Shown here in pieces: positions 7,752-15,707 of a stretch of DNA of 64,000 nucleotides (within the stretch, counting starts at the first letter, position 1; each line of letters starts with the position of its first letter). Origin of the DNA: Pseudomonas paeninsulae (GTDB lineage Bacteria > Pseudomonadota > Gammaproteobacteria > Pseudomonadales > Pseudomonadaceae); NCBI RefSeq assembly GCF_035621475.1, contig NZ_CP141799.1:1104501-1168500 (forward strand), written 5' to 3'. The notes beneath the pieces are model-generated. The model saw only the letters and a program-made list of their open reading frames with translations. It had not been told where the DNA came from and made no database searches. Made by a program: the position numbers and the translations under genes.

Positions 7752-8101
7752 AGAGTGGCCGTTCAGGGCGCTGGCGGCTTGAGGGATTTCCTGGAGGGAG
7801 ATGACGAAAACGGCATAGTGGTGGCGGAGCGGGAGGGGCTGATAAGGCAGACTGGGCGGGCTTTCTGCTGGCAAAGCATGGGGTGGTTGGCAGGTGAAAG
7901 GCAGGTAACGGCCAAAAGCAGCCCCTTATCCTTAATCAGTCCAAAGCCGCTACATACCCCGCCGCTCCATTGCTCGTTGGCGAGCAACTGGGATGTCGCG
8001 CTCACTTGCCTTAATCATGCCGACTCTTGATTAGGCTGTGTCAAAAGACTGCATGGGATAACCTTGCACCACGAATCAACCATGAAGCTGCGAACTGAAC
8101 G

Positions 8102-8611
8102 ATGGGTTTTGAACAACTAGCTGAGCTACGCGACCGCCTGCGGGCCGAAAAAGTGCAGGTAAAAACTGATAGTACGAAGCAGCGTATGCGGAAGCCTTCT
8201 CCGCAGACGAAGCCTCGCGAGCAAGATCCTGCGGTGGAAGCGATCTGGCGATTGCAGAAGCACTTTCCATTGGCCTTCCCGGTCAATCCGGCCCCCAAGG
8301 TTCCGCTAAAGGAGGGCATTTTCAAGGATGCCGAGCAACACCTGGAGCTGCTCGGAATATCCAGCGAACAGCTCAAACAGGGCATCGCTACCTGGTGCCG
8401 AGGAAGTCGATACTGGGCAAGCATGACGGAGAATGCGCCGCGCTTGGACTTGAGCGGCCAGGCAGTTGGCATGGTGACGGCGGCTCAGACGCTGCATGCG
8501 AAGCAGCAGGCTAAGCGGCAGCGCGGACAAGCACGACGTAATCAGACAAAGCCGAAAGAGCGTATACAGGACAAGGCCGTCGATACCGCTGTGGAACATA
8601 TTGTGGATTAA
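8102..8611 (+). CDS. ProQ/FinO-family RNA-binding protein
   Basis: A 169-residue protein with a FinO/ProQ RNA-binding domain at about residues 45-125 (AIWRLQKHFPLAFPVNP, KEGIFKDAEQHLELLG and WCRGSRYWASMTENAPRLDL are typical ProQ features). A basic, Lys/Arg/Gln-rich tail (HAKQQAKRQRGQARRN) follows. ProQ proteins bind structured 3' ends of mRNAs and small RNAs and act as RNA chaperones in the cytoplasm; plasmid FinO relatives stabilise antisense RNA. The N-terminus MGFEQLAELRDRL matches the start of pseudomonad ProQ proteins I recall. It stands alone on the plus strand at the left edge of the lower-GC island, so it may be chromosomal proQ or a mobile relative. Confidence 0.82.
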   Translation: MGFEQLAELRDRLRAEKVQVKTDSTKQRMRKPSPQTKPREQDPAVEAIWRLQKHFPLAFPVNPAPKVPLKEGIFKDAEQHLELLGISSEQLKQGIATWCRGSRYWASMTENAPRLDLSGQAVGMVTAAQTLHAKQQAKRQRGQARRNQTKPKERIQDKAVDTAVEHIVD

Positions 8612-8990
8612 AATCACTCGCGCTCGGCACCGAGTCGCCCAATCACTGACAAGGTGCGCGAGGCGATGGTGAGGCGGTTCGAAGAGCAGCAAGTGGCCGG
8701 TACCACCTGTCAGATGTGCCCGCTGCCGGCCAATAGCTGACGTTTAACCGTTCTAAAGTCGCTGCCTTCTTAACGTAATAGTTGTGGGTATACGGTCAAA
8801 ATCGTGACTGTCATGCGGATTGGGCGAGTGATGGTCGTTCGATTTTTCCAGGCATTAATCTTCCCCAAAAAAAGACATTAACTTCCCCAAAGACAGCATG
8901 CAAGCCAACAAATTTGAGGGATTACACAGAAATACTGTGTGGAGGATACTGCGGACACACAAACGAAATGCGGATGTCTGGAGCCGGAAA
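8612..8990. other. Intergenic stretch at the island's left part, no confident gene
   Basis: This 379-base stretch separates the ProQ-like gene from the small gene at 8991. A short open stretch at about 8645-8740 reads DKVREAMVRRFEEQQVAG and ends in a stop at 8741. It looks like the C-terminal remnant of some protein but is too short to assign. The sequence becomes AT-richer from about 8760, consistent with foreign DNA. No promoter or terminator was clear. Confidence 0.4.
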
Positions 8991-9275
8991 ATGGATAGGT
9001 CTAACTTGACTAGGCACGGAATGGTTCGAGCACAGCAGCGAGCCATACCACACCAGATCATTGAGTGGCTGCAAGCTTATGGTGCAGAAGAGTATGACCA
9101 TCATGGCGGCTGCATTCGCTACTTCGATCATTCCGCTCGCCGCCGCCTCGCTAAAGAAGTGGGCCCGCAAGTCGTGAGCGACCTAGGCGCTCTACTGAAC
9201 ACCTACGCTGTACTAAGTTTAGATGGCGAAGTGATCACGCTCGGGCATCGGCAGAAGCGAATTAAACACCACTAA
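8991..9275 (+). CDS. Small protein resembling DUF4258, function unknown
   Basis: A 94-residue basic protein starting MDRSNLTRHGMVRAQQRAIP, with GGCIRYFDHSARRRL in the middle and LSLDGEVITLGHRQKRIKHH at the end. The pattern (RHG..R..QR at the start, a central beta segment, and a final V-IT-GHR strand) resembles DUF4258 and other small RelE-fold-like proteins, several of which are toxins; this is a weak resemblance judged by eye. The start at 8991 was preferred to a longer one at 8898 because GGAG lies 6-10 bases upstream and similarity starts there. It sits 16 bases before the interrupted gene at 9292, which has its own strong ribosome site, so the two probably share a transcript. Confidence 0.6.
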   Translation: MDRSNLTRHGMVRAQQRAIPHQIIEWLQAYGAEEYDHHGGCIRYFDHSARRRLAKEVGPQVVSDLGALLNTYAVLSLDGEVITLGHRQKRIKHH

Positions 9276-9291
9276 GGAGGTTCTGGCGGAT

Positions 9292-9658
9292 ATGGATACT
9301 AAAGAACGTAGGGCTGAAATTGTAGTCACGAATGTTCTTGATCGCATTCAAGCAGAAAACAGAGCCTGGCAGGCAGACGGCAAGGATGCATGGTCCGCTT
9401 TGCGCAGTTTAGGAAGCGGAAACCTGCCGCGTGGTGATGAGTTAGTCATCGCTCGGAATCTGCATAGTGAATATCCAACATTGAAGAAGGCTCTGAAAGC
9501 CCAAGCAACTAGTTTGGGGAAATTCTGTACTGATTGTGGGCTCGGAGGTGAGGGGGGCTACACAAAGGAGCTTCATCGGATGATGTTGCCACCAGCGACC
9601 TCCCCTGAAAAAGTACGTTTACGTCTAAATGCGAATAAATACCGGGCGGTTGCAGGAG
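9292..9658 (+). pseudogene. 5' part of an unknown gene split by the IS30 element
   Basis: From ATG at 9292 (preceded by TAAGGAGG) about 122 codons run into the IS30 end at 9659. The peptide has an acidic/basic helical start (MDTKERRAEIVVTNVLDRI), a small Cys-rich spot (FCTDCGLGGEGG), and ends LRLNANKYRAVA at the junction. Residues beyond that are encoded by the insertion sequence. The matching 3' part resumes at 10743 in an open frame, so the original protein would have had roughly 500 residues. I do not recognise the family. Confidence 0.65.
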
Positions 9659-10742
9659 CTGAGTGCAACACGGTTATTGAATTGAAGCGGGCGCATCATG
9701 TTGCATCGTCATCGCTTTTTCCATCATCTCTGACATCACCTCAATTGGGCACTTCCAGTTGAAGCGCTTACGTGGACGAATGTTCAACTCATAAGCGATG
9801 GCATCCAGCTGTTCCTGGCTACATACAGACAAGTCCGTGCCCTTGGGCAGATACTGGCGAATCAGGCCATTGATGTTCTCGTTGCTGCCGCGCTGCCAGG
9901 GGCTGTGCGGGTCGCAGAAGTAGATTGCCACCCCTGTTTTCTGGGTGATCTCAGCATGCCGGGTCATTTCCCTGCCCTGGTCGTAGGTCATGCTCTTGCG
10001 CACAGCCAGCGGCATCCGGTTGAGGGCCGCACTGAAACCCTCAACCGCCGAAGTTGCCGTTGCATCGTTCATCTTGATCAGCATCAGGTAATTGCTACTG
10101 CGCTCGTTCAGCGTGCCCACAGCAGAGGCGTTGGCCTTGCCTTTGATCAGATCACCTTCCCAGTGCCCCGGCATCAAGCGGTCTTCAATCTCTGGCGGAC
10201 GCAGATGGATGCTCACCATCTCCGGGATCTGGTTGCGCCGATCAACGCCCCCTGCACGCGGCCTACGCGTACTCTTGCCCTGGCGCAGGCACTGGATCAG
10301 CTCCTTGCGCAGCTCGCCCACAGGCAGGGCATAGACCGCGCTGTAGATCGTCTCGCGGCAAACGTAAGCATCTTCAAAACTGGGAATATCCATGCTGCGC
10401 AGCTTGCCGGCAATCTGTTCGGGAGAGAAGTTTTTTCGCAGCAACTCCACCACCAACTCAAGCAGTTCGCTGCCCGGCACTAGCTTCTTTTGCGGGCGAC
10501 ACGCCTCTCGACGTTGACGCATATGCCCCTGGGCCGTAGGTGCGTGATAGATGCCGTTGGAGCCGGTGTTACGTCGCAGTTCACGACTGATCGTGGAGCG
10601 GTTGCGACCAAGTGCTTGGGCAATTGCTTGCTGGCTCATGCCATGCAACCGACCCACTTGAATCGTGGCGCGCTCTTCAATGCTGAGTTCGTGATATTCC
10701 ATTGGGCCGCACCTTACCGGAAAGGTCAGGTGTTGCACTCAG
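9659..10742 (-). mobile_element. IS30-family insertion sequence, copy 1
   Basis: The ends share the terminal inverted repeat CTGAGTGCAACAC (9659-9671, and reversed at 10730-10742). The element is 1084 bases with a single transposase on the minus strand. It interrupts a plus-strand gene. No convincing direct duplication flanks it: the left flank is GCAGGAG and the right flank TTTCCGCGG. A related but clearly different copy occupies 46297-47381 with the same end sequences. Confidence 0.88.
9674..10702 (-). CDS. IS30-family transposase
   Basis: A 342-residue DDE transposase. The N-terminal helix-turn-helix reads LSIEERATIQVGRLHGMSQ and ALGRNRSTISRELRRN. The catalytic core shows LMPGHWEGDLIKG (first Asp), MTYDQGREM (second Asp) and FCDPHSPWQRGSNENINGLI, which holds the final Glu in the family signature N-E-N-x-N. 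The start MEYHELSIEER at 10702 was chosen to match the copy at 46312-47340, which has the same length. The gene appears intact. Confidence 0.9.
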   Translation of the reverse strand: MEYHELSIEERATIQVGRLHGMSQQAIAQALGRNRSTISRELRRNTGSNGIYHAPTAQGHMRQRREACRPQKKLVPGSELLELVVELLRKNFSPEQIAGKLRSMDIPSFEDAYVCRETIYSAVYALPVGELRKELIQCLRQGKSTRRPRAGGVDRRNQIPEMVSIHLRPPEIEDRLMPGHWEGDLIKGKANASAVGTLNERSSNYLMLIKMNDATATSAVEGFSAALNRMPLAVRKSMTYDQGREMTRHAEITQKTGVAIYFCDPHSPWQRGSNENINGLIRQYLPKGTDLSVCSQEQLDAIAYELNIRPRKRFNWKCPIEVMSEMMEKAMTMQHDAPASIQ

Positions 10743-11894
10743 TTTCCGCGGCCGCCCCGTAATCTACTTCAAGGCATCGCTAGCGTTTATGGTGTCAGTG
10801 TATCCACTTTGGCAAATCGTCTAATGGTCGGAATGTCCTTGCATCCAGCAAATGCAGACGTTCGCAATGATGTATGGCAGGTTCAGGCCACCCTACAGGG
10901 TATTGTTGATCGAGTAGATAATGAGTTTGGATTATTTGCCTTATTCAAAGAAACGGCTGAACTTAAAGCCAAACATGCCGAATCAGGGGGGGCATGCAGG
11001 TGGCCGCATTGGGATGTTGAGACCCGATATCACAACTATTTTCCAAGCGATTACAGTCCATACGGTACAGATTCTATGGAGGCGGGGAATCACTTGAGGG
11101 AGATGTATCCTGAGATTGATATACCTATTAGACCTCTTAAAGTTTATTCAGATGAAGAACCTATTGCGTTTGAAAATGCCGCAAGAAGCGCTGAGTTGGC
11201 ATCTGCAATGGATACATCACGCGCCTACTGGGAGATACCCGTTACTAGCAAAATGAAGCCGGTAGACATTTGGATGGGTGGATGGTTTGTTTGCGGATGC
11301 TCGGTGGATGATAGTTTTTTTCATATTCCACATACTTATATTGGCTGTGGATATGCATTTTATGAAACAGAAATCGACATTAAGCGCAGCGCACAAGATA
11401 TTGAAGATTTGGCTCGAAAGTCATTGGAACGGCATAAAAATAGCGGCCCTATACCGGATGCTGGGTGGGATACATGGGATGAGTGCGCGCAAAAGCCTAT
11501 AGGTCCACTTTCATCCCATCCATTCGTGTATGGGGGTGTGGCCGAAAGTTATGCTTGGATCATCATTTACCCATCTCCTGACAATACAAAATTGATGCCT
11601 ATGCTTCTGGTTCCAGGTGAAGAATGTGGTCCAATATTAATACCGCTTGATACGGTCGCGCTTAGCTGGCTTAGAAGAATATATTGGATAGGTGAAAATG
11701 GTCAGATTTCAAATTTCTTCGAGCGTATAAAAACACTTATTGGTTTCAGATCGGGTGAGTCAGAGTCGATTTTTGATGGCCTTCGATTAACTGCCCCGTG
11801 GTTCAAAAAAAATCCGTTCATGAAAATGAAAGAGGCGGCCGAGCAGGATAGTGACGATATGCGGGCATATTGCCTCAGGATGGCAATTAAATAA
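10743..11894 (+). pseudogene. 3' part of the unknown gene split by IS30; possibly still translated from TTG 10809 or ATG 10824
   Basis: The frame is open from the IS30 boundary to the stop at 11894. Codons before the first possible start already look coding (RNLLQGIASVYGVSVSTLANRL, a helix-turn-helix-like run at about 10758-10823), which shows the gene was longer and has lost its 5' part to the IS. Downstream are about 360 residues, rich in Trp and Tyr (CRWPHWDVETRYHNYFPSDY, IWMGGWFVCGCSVDDSFFHI), with no family I recognise. GC content is low compared with the backbone. It precedes the tandem nuclease-like gene by 73 bases on the same strand, so the two may be functionally linked. Confidence 0.6.
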
Positions 11895-11967
11895 ACTATG
11901 GCTGTGCCTTAGTTGCAGTATGGCCCTGTATAAATCGTGTAGTGAATATTTCTAGGCGGAGAGATAA

Positions 11968-13104
11968 ATGAATATCACCAATATGCTTCTTGCCAACGTT
12001 TTTTCTGACTCCGGCCTGTTTTGCGGAAAAGAAGATGTAGTCCACGCAATTATTCATCATCAATTGGTTAAATCGGGTATCTCATCGCAGCGTATTGCCC
12101 GTGAGCAAGCCCTCTCTGGTAATCGCGTAGACATCGTGCTTTTCGGCGATGGCTTTGAGGGGGACTTTGCTACCACGCAAAGCATTCCTGTAGCTGCAGT
12201 GGAGGTCAAAGGAGGAGCTTATGGCTATCGAAACGCCTTAAAAGTCGAGATAGATGCCAATGGGTACTGCGCCGACATGGCGAAACTCCGTGATGATGCT
12301 GCAAAGGGCATTGAGTGCTGGTTTTTCTGTGTAGATATGGCGGAGCTTGGTCGTGCGATTTCACCGCACAGAATTGAACTGATCTCCGCGCAAAGCAACT
12401 CTCATGGCCTTTCGTTCGCTTACTACTGTCAAGGAGAGGATTTCTTCTATGTCTCTAGACCTAAGCAGAAGCTAACTCAGGCCCCAATTGCAAAAAAGAT
12501 AGCCAATAACTGCAAACCGAAAAGTGCCTTTGAGCTCGAGAGCAAGGCCTTTAAGTTGGACCAGTTGGCCCGTGAGTGCCTTGCAGTGACTGGGCACGAG
12601 GCCAATACTACCGCACGCCTTTATCACCGCTTACGCGATGCCGGGTTTGGAGCAGAGCAGCTCTCACTTGAGACCTATTTTTCATTTGCTGCGCCTGCAG
12701 GCAGTCGCATGCAGGAACGACCGGATCTTGTCGTATTCAGTGAAGGTTTTGATGGGCGTTTCAACTTATACAGGGGCGGTGACATGCGCCAATCTAACGA
12801 CGCACACAAACTCGCCCACATTGATACTATTTTTGAAGTGAAAGCAGGCGCTGCGCTAGATAAGAAAGGTGACAAAGCAGTGATGCAGGCTTACCTAAAC
12901 GATATCCATAAGCTGGTTCGTTGGCGTGACGGAGCCGCAAGCGCGCGCAAGGGAACCCGTGTAAAAACTATGTTTATGGGTGTCGACGGGCGATCTGGTG
13001 GTTTACCTGTTGCACCTGTGACATTACTTGTCGAAGAGTGTCGAAAGAACAGTGTTGGCTTGATCTACATTAGTCGGGATCGAGTGGAAACCGTCCAGCC
13101 TTGA
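11968..13104 (+). CDS. Protein with two PD-(D/E)XK nuclease-like cores in tandem
   Basis: The 378-residue protein appears to contain the same fold twice. In the first half GNRVDIVLFG (Asp55) is followed by VAAVEVKGG (Glu79-x-Lys81). In the second half QERPDLVVFSEGF (Asp253) is followed by DTIFEVKAG (Glu290-x-Lys292). Each is preceded by a helical segment about 20-30 residues upstream (HAIIHHQLVKSG and ARLYHRLRDAGF). This D-(x)n-ExK spacing is the hallmark of PD-(D/E)XK nucleases such as restriction enzymes. Both active-site triads look intact, so two cutting centres or one pseudo-dimer are possible. The start has GGCGGAGAG upstream. No methyltransferase gene is in the island. Family name unknown to me; nuclease assignment rests on motifs only. 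Confidence 0.65.
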   Translation: MNITNMLLANVFSDSGLFCGKEDVVHAIIHHQLVKSGISSQRIAREQALSGNRVDIVLFGDGFEGDFATTQSIPVAAVEVKGGAYGYRNALKVEIDANGYCADMAKLRDDAAKGIECWFFCVDMAELGRAISPHRIELISAQSNSHGLSFAYYCQGEDFFYVSRPKQKLTQAPIAKKIANNCKPKSAFELESKAFKLDQLARECLAVTGHEANTTARLYHRLRDAGFGAEQLSLETYFSFAAPAGSRMQERPDLVVFSEGFDGRFNLYRGGDMRQSNDAHKLAHIDTIFEVKAGAALDKKGDKAVMQAYLNDIHKLVRWRDGAASARKGTRVKTMFMGVDGRSGGLPVAPVTLLVEECRKNSVGLIYISRDRVETVQP

Positions 13105-13268
13105 TTCGGCGGTTTAATCTATCACTGCGAGGAGATCTGATGCTTTCTCGTGTAGTCAGGATCAGATAGAAGCCTTCGATACCAACTGTAAACCAGTAGC
13201 TGACTAGGATTCTAGGAGTTAGTGGGTATGAGTCCACCTTAAATTTTACATGATAAGGATATTGCTGA

Positions 13269-13916
13269 ATGAACAGCCCAACTACTGTGAAAGCACTTGA
13301 AGATCTCGGCCGGGTGCGCCTCTCGGAAAGTTTTTTTATGCGGGATTTTCTCTACTCAGAAATTAGTCAGATCGAAGGTATTGCCAATATTCCCGAGCAG
13401 CCTGAAATAGCTATTGCCGCAGGAAAACAGCTCTGCGAACTACTGCTTGAGCCCTTGCAGGCCCGTTTCGGTCGTATTGCTATTCGCTCGGCCTATCGGA
13501 GCCAGGAAATCAACGCCAAAGGTGCGGAGAAAGGGAATCAATACAATTGTGCGGCCAACCCTAATAACTATGCCAAACACATATGGGATTGCCCTGACAG
13601 TGATGGGTATATTGGCGCAACCGCCTGCATCGCAGTACCCGCCCTGCTACCTTGGTACGAGAAAACCGGTGATTGGACACCACTTGCTTGGTGGATTCAC
13701 GACAACCTGCCCTACAGTAGCCAGTATTGGTTTCCAAAACTTGCTGCCTTCAATCTTGGTTGGCGGGCCAATCCAGCAGTAAAAAAATCAATCAAAACAT
13801 ACGTTGCTAATCCACATACGGGGGATAAGAAAGCTTTGGTAAAAAATGGAAGTGCCTGCCTTAACCAGCATCAGCGTAGCACGCTGATAACGCCATGGGT
13901 TACCAGCCTAAAATAA
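13269..13916 (+). CDS. Protein with M15-peptidase-like (D-Ala-D-Ala carboxypeptidase fold) features
   Basis: The 215-residue protein has no signal peptide. RIAIRSAYRSQEIN (70-82) resembles the SGYRS motif of peptidase M15, NYAKHIWD (100-107) could supply the first His and an Asp, and WWIHDNLPY (141-149) the second His of a zinc site. TACIAVPALLPWY lies between. The C-terminus (AAFNLGWRANPAVKKSIKTY) is typical of a widespread family of unnamed proteins seen near restriction or defence genes, as I recall. With no export signal, action on cell wall would be odd unless it is released or used against phage; the fold call is by eye. It is 164 bases after the nuclease-like gene and probably co-transcribed. 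Confidence 0.5.
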   Translation: MNSPTTVKALEDLGRVRLSESFFMRDFLYSEISQIEGIANIPEQPEIAIAAGKQLCELLLEPLQARFGRIAIRSAYRSQEINAKGAEKGNQYNCAANPNNYAKHIWDCPDSDGYIGATACIAVPALLPWYEKTGDWTPLAWWIHDNLPYSSQYWFPKLAAFNLGWRANPAVKKSIKTYVANPHTGDKKALVKNGSACLNQHQRSTLITPWVTSLK

Positions 13917-14021
13917 TTGTTATTTTCATTTTTATTCAAAATTACTGGCTGTGAGAAGCTTAGGCTAAGTAATCAGTTTTCCTTACATATTAATAAATTT
14001 CAAATACTCTTGGAGATACTT

Positions 14022-14426
14022 ATGTCAGGCATCGAGTTCTACGCTCCTGGTGATTATGGAAATCCGTTCGCGGGCACAGACCGTTCTCGGACAATTTCTG
14101 CGCTTTATATTGCTCAAGGTGATGTTGGAAATTTATCAAAAAAAGAAATGCGCCGTGATGTGTTAACTAAACTTATGAGTCCAAGCGCCGTAAACTATTG
14201 GCTCAATGAAAAGGGGTGGCTTGAGAAAACCCGAAAGATTGGAAGAATACAACTTTTACGGCTAACAACTTCCGGCTTGAGCACCTGCTCAATCAGTATT
14301 GGTGGCCTCGGAACATCGCAGGCCAATAATGAAATTTCTGAATGGCGGCGAAAAATTAAGTACGGCGCTCCACTATTTAAAAAAGTACATTTTGCGCAAT
14401 TAGAAGACCCTGAATTAAAGATTTGA
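14022..14426 (+). CDS. Small protein of unknown function, last gene of the island cluster
   Basis: A 134-residue protein starting MSGIEFYAPGDYGNPFAGTD; GGAG lies at 14012-14015, which favours this start over the longer frame from 13917. The middle segment (NLSKKEMRRDVLTKLMSPSAVNYW, then EKGWLEKTRKIGRIQLLRLT) looks like a winged helix with a helical bundle and beta wing, so DNA binding is possible. It has no membrane segment or signal. It follows the M15-like gene by 105 bases on the same strand and shares the low GC of its neighbours. I do not recognise a named family. Confidence 0.55.
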   Translation: MSGIEFYAPGDYGNPFAGTDRSRTISALYIAQGDVGNLSKKEMRRDVLTKLMSPSAVNYWLNEKGWLEKTRKIGRIQLLRLTTSGLSTCSISIGGLGTSQANNEISEWRRKIKYGAPLFKKVHFAQLEDPELKI

Positions 14427-14703
14427 GGGTGGGCATTATCCATGCGACAAGTAGTGAGCAATGAGAAAAGGGGACAGATTTATTTCTCTACTCTAACGTC
14501 TGCTTTTGGCCGATTCCTGCCTGTCACGACCGGCAGGAAAGGGGCGACTTCGGCCTGTAATGACCGGCCGCAGCCGGCCTTAAACAGACCATCGGCGAGA
14601 AGACCAATTGATCTGTTTATCGGTAGATACTCGGCGCCAGTGCCCGCCGATAGCCCCCACGTCCAATCAACCGCCAAGGCCTTCGACCAAAACAGCTGGA
14701 GCG
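14427..14703. other. Island right-hand border region, no gene seen
   Basis: GC content rises back to backbone level within this spacer. It contains GGGGACAGATTTATTTCT at 14469-14486, a phrase often found near IS scars, and GC-rich short inverted repeats (CGACCGGCAGG and CCGGCCGCAGCCGG, 14528-14577). No open frame here looks coding. The island end probably lies near 14440-14480, but no direct repeat with the left side was found. Confidence 0.35.
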
Positions 14704-15603
14704 TTACGCCAGCTCACTATCGCTGCCGGTCAGGCAGTCGACCAGGTCAGCCGCAAATCGCGACAACAGCTCGCGCTTGCGCACGCAGACCTTCAGGTCG
14801 CGCTGGGCCCAGGGCTCTTCCAGTTCGACAACGGCCAGCGGCAAGCGCGGCGTGTCACCGGCGATGGCGCTGCGCGGCACCAGCCCCAGGCCAACACCGG
14901 CGCTGACCATCCGGCATACGGCCTCGAAACTGCGCACCTGAATGCGCACCTCGAGGTGTCGGCCGAGCGCGGCGGCCGCGTTCATGGTGAAGGTATGAAT
15001 GGCCGAGCCGGAATGCAGCATCACGAAGGGGTAATCCAATACCTCGGCAAAGGCCGTGCTGGGCCGTTGGGCCAGCGGGTGATCCGCAGGGGCGATCAGC
15101 ACCAGGCGGTCGGCGCGGTAGGGAATCAGTTCCACGTCGGCGCCGGCAAGCGAATCCGCCACGACGCCGACCTCCACCTCGCCGCGCGCCACCGCCAGGA
15201 CGACTTCGGGGCTGGTGTGCTCTTCCAGGGAAATACTGACTTGCGGGTGACGCCGCAGGAAGGCCGCCAGGCTGTCCGGTAGAAAGGCATGGGTCGCGTG
15301 GGTGTTGGCCCACAGGCTGACGTGGCCGCGCACGCCTTGGGCATAGGGCGTGAGGTCGGCATGCATCTGTTCGAGTTGGGCGAACACCTGGCGCGCATGG
15401 CGTAGCAGCACGTCGCCGGCGCGGGTCAGGCTGACGCCGCGGGGCTGGCGAACCAGCAGCGGGGTGCCGATCGAGTCTTCCAGCAGGCGGATGCGGTGAC
15501 TGGCCGAAGACGCCGCCAGATGCACGCGCTCGGCGCCACGGGTGAGGTTCTGCGCTTCGGCAATCGCGACAAAGAGCCGGAGGTCGGTCAGGTCATAGTG
15601 CAT
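14704..15603 (-). CDS. LysR-family transcriptional regulator
   Basis: A 299-residue LysR regulator with an N-terminal winged helix-turn-helix (TDLRLFVAIAEAQNLTRGAE, then SASHRIRLLEDSIGTPLLVR) and a periplasmic-binding-protein-like effector domain from about 90. It is divergent from the EamA transporter gene 105 bases away, the usual arrangement for LysR control of the neighbour. The effector is not evident from sequence. Confidence 0.88.
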   Translation of the reverse strand: MHYDLTDLRLFVAIAEAQNLTRGAERVHLAASSASHRIRLLEDSIGTPLLVRQPRGVSLTRAGDVLLRHARQVFAQLEQMHADLTPYAQGVRGHVSLWANTHATHAFLPDSLAAFLRRHPQVSISLEEHTSPEVVLAVARGEVEVGVVADSLAGADVELIPYRADRLVLIAPADHPLAQRPSTAFAEVLDYPFVMLHSGSAIHTFTMNAAAALGRHLEVRIQVRSFEAVCRMVSAGVGLGLVPRSAIAGDTPRLPLAVVELEEPWAQRDLKVCVRKRELLSRFAADLVDCLTGSDSELA

Positions 15604-15707
15604 AGGCTTGGTTAAATCCGAACGCTACGTTGCGAAAAAGCCAATTTAACGGCGATTCTACACCCGCGATCATTCGGCTCAGGACAACTCTTTGGGATAT
15701 ACCTGCT

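Noticed and set aside
8645..8743. Short coding-like stretch DKVREAMVRRFEEQQVAG
   Set aside because: No start with a ribosome site and too short to assign; only mentioned as possible remnant.
14442..14906. Plus-strand 154-codon frame overlapping the LysR gene end
   Set aside because: It runs through repeat-like spacer and antisense LysR sequence; composition is Arg/Ala/Pro-rich and unlike a protein.
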